From Verrucomicrobiia bacterium (GTDB lineage: Bacteria; Verrucomicrobiota; Verrucomicrobiia; Verrucomicrobiales; Akkermansiaceae): DNA of 64,000 nucleotides. Location: positions 1-64,000 of the forward strand of contig JAUIGV010000029.1 of the NCBI GenBank assembly GCA_030432565.1, written 5' to 3'. The notes under the pieces were generated by a model that was given only the letters and a program-made list of their open reading frames with translations, made no database searches and was not told the origin of the DNA. The position numbers and the translations under genes were made by a program. Positions 1 to 8,735 of this stretch are shown one piece after another. How positions within the stretch are numbered: the first letter of the stretch is position 1; each line of letters starts with the position of its first letter.

Positions 1-90
1 CCTTCTTTACAATCGAGTGCATCCACACAGCAAATTAGGCTTCCAGAGTCCTGATCAATTTTCCATGAACTACCCGAGATCTGAAAGTAA

Positions 91-453
91 CATTCAAAGT
101 GGTCCAGAAATGGTGACCCGATCAGCTTTGGCGTCGATATCGCTGGAGAAGAATGTGAACTCAATTCGGGGAGAAGTTTTTTGGACAAACGATGGCATCA
201 CATTGTCGCCAGCTGGGGAGCTTCGACCATTGATCTTTTTCTTGATGGCAAACTGGTGGGTCGCCACCACACCTCTTCTCAACCCATCGACGAAAAACTG
301 ACCGGACGCTTTGTTCGCTTTGGCAAACCGGGATCAGATCTGCGATTGGCAGGAATGGTCCCGTTTAAGGGCCGGCTCGATGAACTGGCGACGTGGAATC
401 GCGCGCTCACCCACGCGGAAGTGCTTCATCAATACGAATCAGCCCGCAGGTAG
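91..453 (+). pseudogene. C-terminal LamG (concanavalin-like) domain fragment, 5' part missing or decayed
   Basis: The reading frame gives a recognisable LamG/concanavalin-like C-terminus: a W-x-R-N-G-D-P-I-S-F-G-V-D strand, the KRWHHIVASWG strand, the LFLDGKLVG strand and a final GRLDELATWNRALT segment, ending in a stop at 451-453. Such modules occur at the ends of secreted PVC proteins. In the same frame there are stops at 52, 82 and 88. The only usable initiator is a TTG at 181, inside the domain. The other two frames upstream do not read as a convincing LamG start. I therefore treat it as a remnant or frameshifted gene end that extends off the window. A sequencing error near 90 is the alternative. 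Confidence 0.5.
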
Positions 454-684
454 AAGAAGACGTCTGAGGGATTGGCAGGCCCGGCCAACAAGTTCCGAGC
501 TCTCAGATTTGCAGCCTCGCCTGTCCCGGCCGGCGGGCACCTCGACCTTTCCACTGAAAACAATCGTAACCTTCGTTGTCAACCGGCCCCGGCATTGAGA
601 TCGTCGCCACCGATCTCGTATCCTCAAAACCCCTTTCCTCACTTTCCCACTTGCTTCCCACTTCGCCACCCTCAAATCTCCGCC

Positions 685-2226
685 ATGCGAATATTCCTTT
701 TCCTAGTCTTTGCGCTTCCCCTTCCCGCGGCGGACAAGCCAAACATCCTCTTCATCCTTGCCGATGATCTCGGCATCAACGATCTCTCCTGCGAAGGCTC
801 CACCTTCCAGGAGACGCCAAACATCGACGCCATCGCCAAGAGCGGCATGCGCTTCACCAATGGCTACTCGACCTGCCAGGTGTGCTCTCCTTCACGGGCC
901 TCCATCATGAGCGGCCAATACCCCGCCCGCATCGGAATTACCGACTGGATCGGAGCAGCCACCGGAACGAACTGGAAACGCAACGACCGGATTCTTCCAC
1001 CCGTGAACGGCGCCCAGCTCCCGGCAAAAATCACCACCGTCGCCGAGGCACTCAAGTCAGGTGGTTATCGTACTTTCTTCGCAGGGAAATGGCACCTCGG
1101 CGGCGAAGGCTCGGGCCCCGAGGACCACGGCTTCGAAGTCAACAAAGGCGGCTACCACTCCGGCTCCCCGCGCGGTGGATACTTCTCCCCCTTCAACAAC
1201 CCCAAGCTCGACGACGGCCCCGCCGGCGAAGTCCTGCCCATCCGTCTGGCAAAGGAAACCAACAACTTTATCAGCCAACAAAAATCCAAGAAACCATTCT
1301 TCGCCTTCCTTTCCTTCTACTCGGTTCACGGCCCCATCCAAACTTCCCCTGATCTTTGGGAGAAGTATCGCAAAAAAGCGACCGCGGCCGGACTGGTCAA
1401 AGAGCGCTTCAAAAACGACCGCACCCTCCCCGTCCGCCAAGTCCAGGACTGCCCGATATATGGCGGCATGATGGAGTCCATGGATAACGCCGTCGGCCTT
1501 GTCATGAACAAGATCAAGGAACTCGGCCTCGCTGATAATACCATTGTCATTTTCACCTCCGACAATGGCGGCGTTTCCTCGGGCGATGCCTTCGCCACCT
1601 CCTGCCTCCCACTCCGCGGCGGGAAAGGGCGCCAATGGGAGGGCGGCATCCGCCAGCCCTACTACATCGTGGCCCCCGGCGTCACCAAACCCGGTTCAAC
1701 TTCCAGCCAATTTGCCACCGGAACCGACTTCTATCCCACCCTCCTCGAACTTGCCGGACTCGAACAACTTCCGACCCACCACGTCGATGGCATCTCGCTT
1801 GTTCCCGCACTAAAAGGAGGCCACTCCGGGCGCGTTCTTTACTGGCACTACCCGCACTACGGAAATCAGGGGGGTGAACCCTCCGGCATCATTCGCGATG
1901 GCGACCACAAACTCATCCGCTATTACGAAGACGGTCATGAAGAACTCTACAACGTCAAAACTGATATTGGCGAAACCAAGGATCTGGCACCCGAAAATCC
2001 CGACCTTGTCAAAAAACTCTCGGCTGAACTCTCGGCTCACCTCACTGAAGTCGGTGCCAAAATCCCCAAGCCCGACCCTCGCTTTGATGCAGAGAAAAAG
2101 GAACAGCAGATCAAATCGCTTCATACCAGGAAAAAGGCCCAACTTGAAAAGCAGCACGCCAACTTCCTCCAACCCTACTACAAGCCCAACAATACCTGGT
2201 GGGGTGCGTTGCGAGCCAAAGACTAA
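685..2226 (+). CDS. Secreted sulfatase (formylglycine-dependent, arylsulfatase family)
   Basis: Predicted to hydrolyse sulfate esters outside the cytoplasm. The chosen ATG gives a 513-residue protein starting with a clean signal peptide (MRIFLFLVFALPLPA) followed at once by the sulfatase core strand PNILFILADDLG, with D27-D28 as calcium ligands. The formylglycine motif C-S-P-S-R has its modifiable Cys at residue 67. Further landmarks are the GKWHLGG lysine/histidine segment, VIFTSDNGG with the Asp-Asn metal ligands, and WEGGIRQP. An open frame runs upstream to 472, but it would put about 70 low-quality residues before the signal peptide. The Cys-type motif needs a maturase, and none is present here. 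Substrate cannot be read from sequence; family S1 is secure. Confidence 0.93.
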   Translation: MRIFLFLVFALPLPAADKPNILFILADDLGINDLSCEGSTFQETPNIDAIAKSGMRFTNGYSTCQVCSPSRASIMSGQYPARIGITDWIGAATGTNWKRNDRILPPVNGAQLPAKITTVAEALKSGGYRTFFAGKWHLGGEGSGPEDHGFEVNKGGYHSGSPRGGYFSPFNNPKLDDGPAGEVLPIRLAKETNNFISQQKSKKPFFAFLSFYSVHGPIQTSPDLWEKYRKKATAAGLVKERFKNDRTLPVRQVQDCPIYGGMMESMDNAVGLVMNKIKELGLADNTIVIFTSDNGGVSSGDAFATSCLPLRGGKGRQWEGGIRQPYYIVAPGVTKPGSTSSQFATGTDFYPTLLELAGLEQLPTHHVDGISLVPALKGGHSGRVLYWHYPHYGNQGGEPSGIIRDGDHKLIRYYEDGHEELYNVKTDIGETKDLAPENPDLVKKLSAELSAHLTEVGAKIPKPDPRFDAEKKEQQIKSLHTRKKAQLEKQHANFLQPYYKPNNTWWGALRAKD

Positions 2227-2639
2227 TCCCCCGCGATACTCCTCAATCTTCTTAGCATCATCCTCACCGTCCCAATCCTGCCTGTTCCCGGGTGGAAGCA
2301 GGTGCAGCCTGAACCGACTGCATGAGTGACCAATTTATTTTCACTTCAATCTTCTTCCCCCCAACAATCTTCATTCTGTTTTTTAACCTCTTGATCAAGC
2401 CGTGGCTCGCGCGCTTTTTCGCCAAAGACAGACTCGCATCTCAAGCTTACAAATTATTGTCACCCGGGCCACTCGTGCTGACCCCCGACCACCCCCTAGC
2501 TCAGGCCCCTGGGCCGAATTTTCATTCCCCAAAATCTGGTCGAACTTCATCAAGCAGGATATGACACAATGACAATCTTCTCACGTTCCAATCGAATACA
2601 GGGTCGCACCTTCGGAATTCCGCTCTAACCTCCCAACCG
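2227..2639 (+). other. Intergenic region without a convincing gene
   Basis: The stretch separates the first sulfatase from selO. A short open frame at 2322-2564 encodes one hydrophobic segment followed by a Pro/Ser-rich tail and shows no family resemblance. A weak CCTGC...GCAGG inverted repeat near 2275-2310 has no T tract. It probably holds the selO promoter, but I could not identify one. Confidence 0.4.
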
Positions 2640-4037
2640 ATGGTTCTCCCTTTCCAAAACACCTACGCACGCCTGCCCGGGAGCTTCTTTGAAAAAGCTC
2701 AGCCCACTCCCGTCGTTCAGCCCTCTCTTATTGTGCTGAATGATGAATTGGCTTTAACACTCGGAGTCGATCCGGAGTTTCTTCGCAGCAAAGAAGGTCT
2801 CGCAATCCTTGCGGGTAATGCCATTCCCGAAGGAGCCGAACCTCTCGCAATGGCCTACGCCGGCCACCAATTCGGCGGCTTCTCTCCGCAACTCGGTGAC
2901 GGCCGCGCCATCCTGCTCGGCGAGATCGGCGGCAAGGACATTCAGCTCAAAGGGGCCGGACCGACGCCCTTTTCCCGCCGGGGCGATGGCCGCTCCGCTC
3001 TTGGTCCCGTCCTCCGCGAATATCTTGTCTCGGAAGCAATGCACGCGATGGGCATCCCCACCACCCGCGCCCTCGCCGCCGTTGCCAGCGGGGAGTTGGT
3101 CCTCCGCGAGGCTCCCGAAAAAGGAGGCATCTTCACCCGCGTCGCCAGTTCGCATCTCCGCATTGGCACCGCGCAGTTCTTTGCCGCACGCCGTGATCTT
3201 GAGAGCCTGAAGGCCTTGGTCGAATACGCCAATCGTCGCCACTATCCCGGGACTACCGGTGCCCTCGGACTTCTTCAAAAAGTCATCACCCGCCAAGCGG
3301 AACTCGTTGCGAAGTGGATGGGCGTGGGCTTCATCCACGGAGTCATGAACACCGACAACATGAGCCTCTCGGGCGAAACCATTGACTACGGTCCCTGCGC
3401 TTTCATGGACCACTTTGATCCCGCCCGGAAATTCAGCTACATCGATCAGCAGGGCCGCTACGCCTATCAAAACCAGCCCGGCATCGCCCAATGGAATCTC
3501 ACCCGCCTCGCCGAAGCTCTTCTCCCGCTCATCGATAACGACGCAGAAAAAGCGGTCGAACTGGCCAAGGCTGAGCTCGAAAACTTCCCCGCACTTTTCA
3601 AGGCGGCCTACCACGAAGTCTTCTCGAAAAAGATTGGCCTCGTTCAGAACAAGGACGAGGAATTGATCCAATCCCTTCTCGATCTCATGGCGAAGGAGAA
3701 GGCCGACTTCACCCTCGTCTTCCGCTGTCTCGGCGAGGGGCGCGAGAGCTTCCTAGCGCAATTTCAAAACGACGCGAAAGCCCGGGAATGGCACGATCGT
3801 TGGCAGACCTCGGGCGAGCCGGACACCTCACTCATGCACACCATGAATCCGGCTTTCATCCCCCGAAATCACCGCATTGAAGAGGTCATCGAAGCTGCCA
3901 AACAGGACAACTTTTATCCCTTCCGGGAACTCCTTCGGGTCCTGCAACGACCTTACCTGAACCAACCCGAATTTTCGAAATACCAACGTCCGCCCGCTCC
4001 GGACGAGGTGGTCTGTGCCACCTTCTGCGGAACTTGA
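2640..4037 (+). CDS. selO: Protein adenylyltransferase SelO (YdiU/UPF0061 family)
   Basis: SelO is a pseudokinase-fold enzyme that transfers AMP from ATP to protein Ser/Thr/Tyr residues and is linked to redox stress. The 465-residue product has the family length. Landmarks are AGHQFGGFSPQLGDGRA (from residue 74), the QLKGAGPTPFSRRGDGR loop, and HGVMNTDNMS with D239 followed by IDYGPCAF with D249, which match the catalytic and metal-binding Asp pair of the family. The C-terminus is TFCGT. That terminal Cys lies where animal SelO carries selenocysteine; here it is an ordinary TGC codon. No signal peptide, so cytoplasmic. It lies 55 bases upstream of the GH63 gene in the same direction. Identification is firm; its protein targets are unknown. 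Confidence 0.93.
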   Translation: MVLPFQNTYARLPGSFFEKAQPTPVVQPSLIVLNDELALTLGVDPEFLRSKEGLAILAGNAIPEGAEPLAMAYAGHQFGGFSPQLGDGRAILLGEIGGKDIQLKGAGPTPFSRRGDGRSALGPVLREYLVSEAMHAMGIPTTRALAAVASGELVLREAPEKGGIFTRVASSHLRIGTAQFFAARRDLESLKALVEYANRRHYPGTTGALGLLQKVITRQAELVAKWMGVGFIHGVMNTDNMSLSGETIDYGPCAFMDHFDPARKFSYIDQQGRYAYQNQPGIAQWNLTRLAEALLPLIDNDAEKAVELAKAELENFPALFKAAYHEVFSKKIGLVQNKDEELIQSLLDLMAKEKADFTLVFRCLGEGRESFLAQFQNDAKAREWHDRWQTSGEPDTSLMHTMNPAFIPRNHRIEEVIEAAKQDNFYPFRELLRVLQRPYLNQPEFSKYQRPPAPDEVVCATFCGT

Positions 4038-4091
4038 AAAAACCTCTCGATCAATTGACACAGACTCGAAAATGTCTGCTAGGTTCCGCCC

Positions 4092-6764
4092 GTGAATTTG
4101 GAAAAACAACGTCTTCAGGAAGACCATGACCGCATCGCCAATTGGAAGCGCTGGGGCCCGTATCTTTCGGAGCGCCAATGGGGAACGGTTCGTGAAGACT
4201 ACTCGGCTGATGGTAATAGCTGGAACGCCTTCAGCCACGACGATGCCCGCCGCCGCGCCTACCGCTGGGGCGAGGACGGCTTGCAAGGATGGTGCGACCG
4301 GAAATGCCGCCTCTGTTTTTCGGTCGCCCTTTGGAACGGGAATGATCCGATTCTGAAGGAACGACTCTACGGCCTTACCGGGCATCAGGGCAATCACGGG
4401 GAAGACGTTAAGGAAGTCTACTTTTACAAGGACAGCACCCCAACCCACTCGTATACCAAGGCTCTCTACCGCTATCCTCAAAATGCCTATCCCTACAGCA
4501 ATCTCTGGCAGGAAAACGAGAAACGCGGTCGGGACGAGAGCGAGTATGAGATCGAAGACACCGGGGTGTTTGAGGACAACCGATTCTTTGACGTCGTTCA
4601 GGAAGTTGCGAAGCGCAATGACAACGACCTTTTCTGGCGGATCACCGCGACCAACCACGGACCGGACAGCGCCCCCCTTCATATCCTCCCCACCGTTTGG
4701 TTTCGCAATACCTGGCGCAAGGGTACCGGCGAGGATGCCGGACTTGCGAAACCATCGATCAAACTGGAAGGAGATCACCTCAAAATCTGGCACGAAGAAC
4801 TGGGTGACTTTGAGTTCCACGTCCAATCAGATGGCCTCGAAAACTGCTGGCTTTTCACCGAGAACGAAAGCGACAACCAAACGCTCTTTGGAACAGAGAA
4901 CTTTGCCAGCCATCTCAAGGACGCCTTTCACAAACTAATCATCGACAAGAACATCGCCGCTGTTTCTCCGGATGAACAGGGCACAAAATCAGCCGCTCAT
5001 TTTATCGCGCAGATTCCCGCCGGAGAATCCGTGACCGTTATTTGCCGCCTTAACGCCACCGGCTCCGGCATCTCCGGCCTCGAGGGTTCCGACGAAGTCT
5101 TCACAGACCGAATCGCCGAGGCTGATCAGTTCTATAACGATATCATCCCCGAGGAAACCACCACCGAGGAACAGAAGGTTTTTCGCGAGGGATACGCCGG
5201 GCTGCTTTGGACCAAACAATTCTACTACTACATCATCGATGACTGGCTCAAAGGCAGCAAGGATGCGCCGCGACCGGAGGACGCCCGAAAGTACGGCAGA
5301 AATAGTAACTGGGAACATCTGTATGCGCGCGACATTCTCTCCATGCCCGACAAGTGGGAATACCCCTGGTTCGCGGCGTGGGACACCGCCTTCCACATGA
5401 TTCCTTTCGCCTCCATCGATCCGGACTTTGCGAAGCACCAGCTCCTGCTGTTTCTTCGCGAATGGTACATGCACCCTAATGGCCAGATTCCCGCTTACGA
5501 ATGGAACTTCTCCGACGTCAACCCTCCCGTCCACGCCTGGGCCGTTTGGCGGGTCTACAAGATCGCCGATCCCAAAGGCAACCGCGATCTCGACTTCCTG
5601 GAGCGCGCCTTCCAGAAGCTTCTTCTCAACTTCACCTGGTGGGTCAATCGCAAGGACAACGAAGGCCGCCACGTCTTTGGTGGCGGCTTCCTTGGACTTG
5701 ACAATATCGGCATCTTCGACCGCTCCCACGGACTCCCCGGAGGTGGGAAATTAAATCAGGCCGACGGCACCGCCTGGATGGCGTCTTTCTGCCTCACCAT
5801 GCTCTCCATCGCCCTCGAGCTCGCCCAAAAACGTCCGGCCTATGAGGATATTGCCTCCAAGTTCCTCGAACACTACATCGAGATATGTGACGCCATCAAC
5901 ACCCTCGGTGGCAGCGGCCTCTGGGACGAAGAGGACAAGTTCTACTACGACCAACTCGTCGTTGACAGCGGTCATTCCATTCCGCTCAAAACCCGCTCGC
6001 TGGTGGGTCTCCTACCCATCATGGCCACGACCGTGCTCAAACAATCGCAGATCGATGCGCTCCCCGGGTTCAAGCGCCGCATGGAATGGTTCATGAAGAA
6101 CCGAACCGACATCATGAAGTATGTCAAATTCCGGCACGTCGAAGGGGAAAAAAACCCCGGTCGCTGGCTCATCTCCATTCCGGATGAAAACAAGCTCCGC
6201 GCGACCCTCACCCGCATGCTTGACCGCAATGAATTTCTCTCTGATTTCGGCATCCGCTCCCTCAGCAAGGCCCATCGAAAAGCCCCCTTCACCTTCGAAA
6301 CCCACGGGCAAACTTATAGCGTGGAATACACTCCGGGCGAATCCACCACCGAAATGTTTGGCGGTAATTCCAACTGGCGCGGGCCCATCTGGTTCCCCAC
6401 CAACTTCGTCCTCATCGAAGCGTTGGAGCGCTACCACTACTTCTACGGGGATGATTTCACAATCGAGTATCCCACCGGTTCGGGAGAACAAATGACCCTT
6501 CGCGAAATCTCCATCGATCTCTGCGAACGCCTTATCAAACTCTTCATGCCCCGGCCTGATGGTTCGCGCTTCTTTGTCGGAGCCCATCACCCACATCGAG
6601 GCGATCCGCTCTGGGATGACCATCTCCTTTTTCACGAATACTTCCACGCCGAGACCGGCAAGGGATTGGGTGCCTCCCACCAAACCGGTTGGACTTCCCT
6701 CGTCGTCCGTCTCATTCGTGAACGTCATCAAAAACTCCTCCACTTTGACAACCGGGATTCGTGA
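4092..6764 (+). CDS. Cytoplasmic GH63/MGH1-type glycoside hydrolase
   Basis: Predicted (alpha/alpha)6-barrel glycosidase related to GH63 alpha-glucosidases and mannosylglycerate hydrolases. The 890-residue product begins at a GTG codon preceded by a short AGG; no signal peptide is seen. The N-terminal part (about 1-330) has the beta-rich domain with WERQWGTVREDYS-like and GHQGNHGEDVKEVYFY motifs. The barrel carries WDTAFHMIPFA, GNSNWRGPIW and, near the end, HAETGKGLGASHQTGWTSLV, all typical of bacterial GH63 'glucosidase' proteins. The usual family length is about 850-900, so it looks complete. Substrate is uncertain: alpha-glucosides or glucosyl/mannosyl-glycerate compatible solutes are both possible. 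It follows selO closely and could share its transcript. Confidence 0.85.
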   Translation: MNLEKQRLQEDHDRIANWKRWGPYLSERQWGTVREDYSADGNSWNAFSHDDARRRAYRWGEDGLQGWCDRKCRLCFSVALWNGNDPILKERLYGLTGHQGNHGEDVKEVYFYKDSTPTHSYTKALYRYPQNAYPYSNLWQENEKRGRDESEYEIEDTGVFEDNRFFDVVQEVAKRNDNDLFWRITATNHGPDSAPLHILPTVWFRNTWRKGTGEDAGLAKPSIKLEGDHLKIWHEELGDFEFHVQSDGLENCWLFTENESDNQTLFGTENFASHLKDAFHKLIIDKNIAAVSPDEQGTKSAAHFIAQIPAGESVTVICRLNATGSGISGLEGSDEVFTDRIAEADQFYNDIIPEETTTEEQKVFREGYAGLLWTKQFYYYIIDDWLKGSKDAPRPEDARKYGRNSNWEHLYARDILSMPDKWEYPWFAAWDTAFHMIPFASIDPDFAKHQLLLFLREWYMHPNGQIPAYEWNFSDVNPPVHAWAVWRVYKIADPKGNRDLDFLERAFQKLLLNFTWWVNRKDNEGRHVFGGGFLGLDNIGIFDRSHGLPGGGKLNQADGTAWMASFCLTMLSIALELAQKRPAYEDIASKFLEHYIEICDAINTLGGSGLWDEEDKFYYDQLVVDSGHSIPLKTRSLVGLLPIMATTVLKQSQIDALPGFKRRMEWFMKNRTDIMKYVKFRHVEGEKNPGRWLISIPDENKLRATLTRMLDRNEFLSDFGIRSLSKAHRKAPFTFETHGQTYSVEYTPGESTTEMFGGNSNWRGPIWFPTNFVLIEALERYHYFYGDDFTIEYPTGSGEQMTLREISIDLCERLIKLFMPRPDGSRFFVGAHHPHRGDPLWDDHLLFHEYFHAETGKGLGASHQTGWTSLVVRLIRERHQKLLHFDNRDS

Positions 6765-6850
6765 TTGGCCTTTAGAAAAGCCCGCCTTTCTTGTAAGGGA
6801 CAGCTTGAACCAAATCGGACAGGATGCAGGCCTTCAAAAAAAGGAATGAT

Positions 6851-7243
6851 ATGACTGAACAAACCGCTTCGTTTTTACTCACCCCAAAGTGGCCCGTCGG
6901 CCTGCCCAATCATTGTGAGCACTGCGGCAACGGATACGACATCCGCTTTGCCCTCGAAATAGGCCCAGGACGCCTCGGTCGCTTCCTTCGTAAAATCGCG
7001 CCATGGATGACGGTGGTGATGCTGGGGCTTATGTTCGCAACCAAGCTTTCGTTCCTGGGAATGGGAGGGAATGGCGGCATGATGGCCTTTGCAGTGGCCC
7101 TCATTCTCCCATCCATCGTCCTCTGGATCATCGGTGGAATTCTCCCGACCAAGGCCCGCCTCTATTGCTTCAAATGCAATCGCGAGGATTACTTCCATCC
7201 GCCCGAATTCCTCGACAATCGAATTCCCAAGGTCTCGGAATAG
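6851..7243 (+). CDS. Small membrane protein with CxxC knuckles flanking transmembrane helices
   Basis: I recognise no named family. The 130-residue product starts at an ATG with AAGGA about six bases upstream; an upstream in-frame ATG at 6824 lacks such a site. An H-C-E-H-C pair (C22, C25) lies near the N-terminus, then two hydrophobic segments (about 44-65 and 68-92), then C-F-K-C (C106, C109) close to the C-terminus. The two CxxC pairs could form one zinc ribbon if both termini are on the same side of the membrane, which two helices would allow. It sits between the GH63 gene (86 bases) and a sulfatase (38 bases), all in one direction. Function unknown. Confidence 0.7.
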   Translation: MTEQTASFLLTPKWPVGLPNHCEHCGNGYDIRFALEIGPGRLGRFLRKIAPWMTVVMLGLMFATKLSFLGMGGNGGMMAFAVALILPSIVLWIIGGILPTKARLYCFKCNREDYFHPPEFLDNRIPKVSE

Positions 7244-7281
7244 CTGGACGACTGCCCGCAATTCAGAAAGGCTTTCTCCTC

Positions 7282-8706
7282 ATGAAGAAGATTTTTCTCT
7301 CACTCCTGATTCTTCCCGGCGTTCTCCTGGCAGACGAAAAGCCAAACGTCATCTATATCCTCGCCGATGATCTTGGCCTCGGAGATCTCTCGATTTATGG
7401 ACAGGCCAAATTCAAGACGCCCAATATTGATCGAATTGGCAAGGAAGGCCTGAAGTTCACCGCCCACTATTCCGGCAACACCGTTTGTAGTCCTTCCCGC
7501 GCCGTCCTCATGACCGGACAACAACCCGGTTCAGTCTATCTCCGCGCCAACGTCACCGAGAACGAAGTCGCTCCGCTTGACCCCAAGCTCACTGTTCTTC
7601 CCGAGGTCTTTAAAGCAGCCGGATACAACACCGGAGCGTACGGAAAATGGGGGCTTGGCCACACGCACGCTCCCGGCAACCCCAATCCTCTCACTCATGG
7701 CTTTGACGAATTCGTCGGTTGGAAGAGCCAAATGATTGCCCACACCTACTACCCGACCACCTACGTCCATAACGGAAAAGAGAAAGCGCTAAAAGACGGC
7801 ACATACGTTCACGACCTCATCATGAACCACGCCATGCAGTTCATTGAGTCCAACGCCAAATCAAAAACTCCCTTCTTCTGCTACATTCCAACCGCCGTTC
7901 CCCACGCCGCGATGCACGCGCCCATGGAACTTCACGAAAAGTGGCGTAAAAAACTTCCGCAATTCGACAAGGTCATCGGCAAATACAAAATCCACCGTGG
8001 CGATGGCACCGAAATTGTTCCCGATGTCATTAATCCCATTGCCGGCTTTGCGGCCATGGTCGAAAATCTCGATAACCAAATCGGAGACATCCTCGCTCTC
8101 CTCGAGCACTATGGGATCGATGACAATACCCTCGTCATTTTCACTTCCGACAACGGAGCCCACCGTGAAGGCGGGCACGATCCCGACTTCTGGAATTCCA
8201 CCGCCAACCTTCGCGGCATGAAACGTGACATGCATGAAGGTGGCATCCGCACTCCCATGCTCGCCCGCTGGCCCGCCGTCATCGAGCCCGGGCGGACCAC
8301 CGGTCACATCAGCGCCTTCTGGGACATCCTCCCCACCATGGCCGAACTCACCGGCCAGCCCGTCCCGGCCCAGTCCGATGGCATCTCCTTCCTTCCCCTT
8401 CTCAGTGGAGAGAAGCAGAAAAAGCACGACTTCCTTTACTTCGAATTTGGCATTGGAGATTCACAATACATCCACTCCCAAGCCATCAGAAAGGACAATT
8501 GGAAAGCCTTCCGCCAAATCATCAAAGGCAAAAAAGGTCAGCCTTCGACAATGGGCCCTCTCGAAATCTACGACCTCGAAAAGGACCCCTTCGAGAAAAA
8601 CAATCTCGCCAAAGAGAAACCCGAATTGGTCGAAGAAATGATGGGCCTCATCGAAAAAGCGCGCACTCCCCTCCCGGGTCAACCCACGGCGGGAGCGATG
8701 AATTAA
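7282..8706 (+). CDS. Secreted sulfatase (formylglycine-dependent, arylsulfatase A-like)
   Basis: A second exported S1 sulfatase, 474 residues. The chosen ATG is preceded by AGAAAGG and opens a signal peptide (MKKIFLSLLILPGVLLA), followed by PNVIYILADDLGLGDL with D29-D30. The formylglycine motif C-S-P-S-R has its Cys at residue 69. GKWGLGHTHAPG, VPHAAMHAP, VIFTSDNGAHREGGHD and MHEGGIRTPM are further family landmarks. The frame stays open upstream to 7003, but that part overlaps the preceding gene. The region between the catalytic motif and the DNG motif resembles arylsulfatase A-type enzymes with the HREGGHD loop. It ends 29 bases before a convergent gene. The substrate is unassigned. Confidence 0.93.
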   Translation: MKKIFLSLLILPGVLLADEKPNVIYILADDLGLGDLSIYGQAKFKTPNIDRIGKEGLKFTAHYSGNTVCSPSRAVLMTGQQPGSVYLRANVTENEVAPLDPKLTVLPEVFKAAGYNTGAYGKWGLGHTHAPGNPNPLTHGFDEFVGWKSQMIAHTYYPTTYVHNGKEKALKDGTYVHDLIMNHAMQFIESNAKSKTPFFCYIPTAVPHAAMHAPMELHEKWRKKLPQFDKVIGKYKIHRGDGTEIVPDVINPIAGFAAMVENLDNQIGDILALLEHYGIDDNTLVIFTSDNGAHREGGHDPDFWNSTANLRGMKRDMHEGGIRTPMLARWPAVIEPGRTTGHISAFWDILPTMAELTGQPVPAQSDGISFLPLLSGEKQKKHDFLYFEFGIGDSQYIHSQAIRKDNWKAFRQIIKGKKGQPSTMGPLEIYDLEKDPFEKNNLAKEKPELVEEMMGLIEKARTPLPGQPTAGAMN

Positions 8707-8735
8707 AGGACGAGTCCTCTCAAACAAAAACCTCC

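Noticed and set aside
2322-2564. Short forward open frame with one hydrophobic segment
   Set aside because: Low-complexity Pro/Ser tail, no ribosome site, no family resemblance, and it lies in an intergenic gap.
2754-3671. Long reverse open frame opposite selO
   Set aside because: Antisense shadow of a firmly identified gene; its protein is Gly/Ala/Asp-rich with no motif.
4020-4037. Terminal Cys of SelO as a possible selenocysteine position
   Set aside because: The codons are ordinary TGC followed by a normal TGA stop that ends the family's conserved TFCGT tail; nothing suggests recoding.
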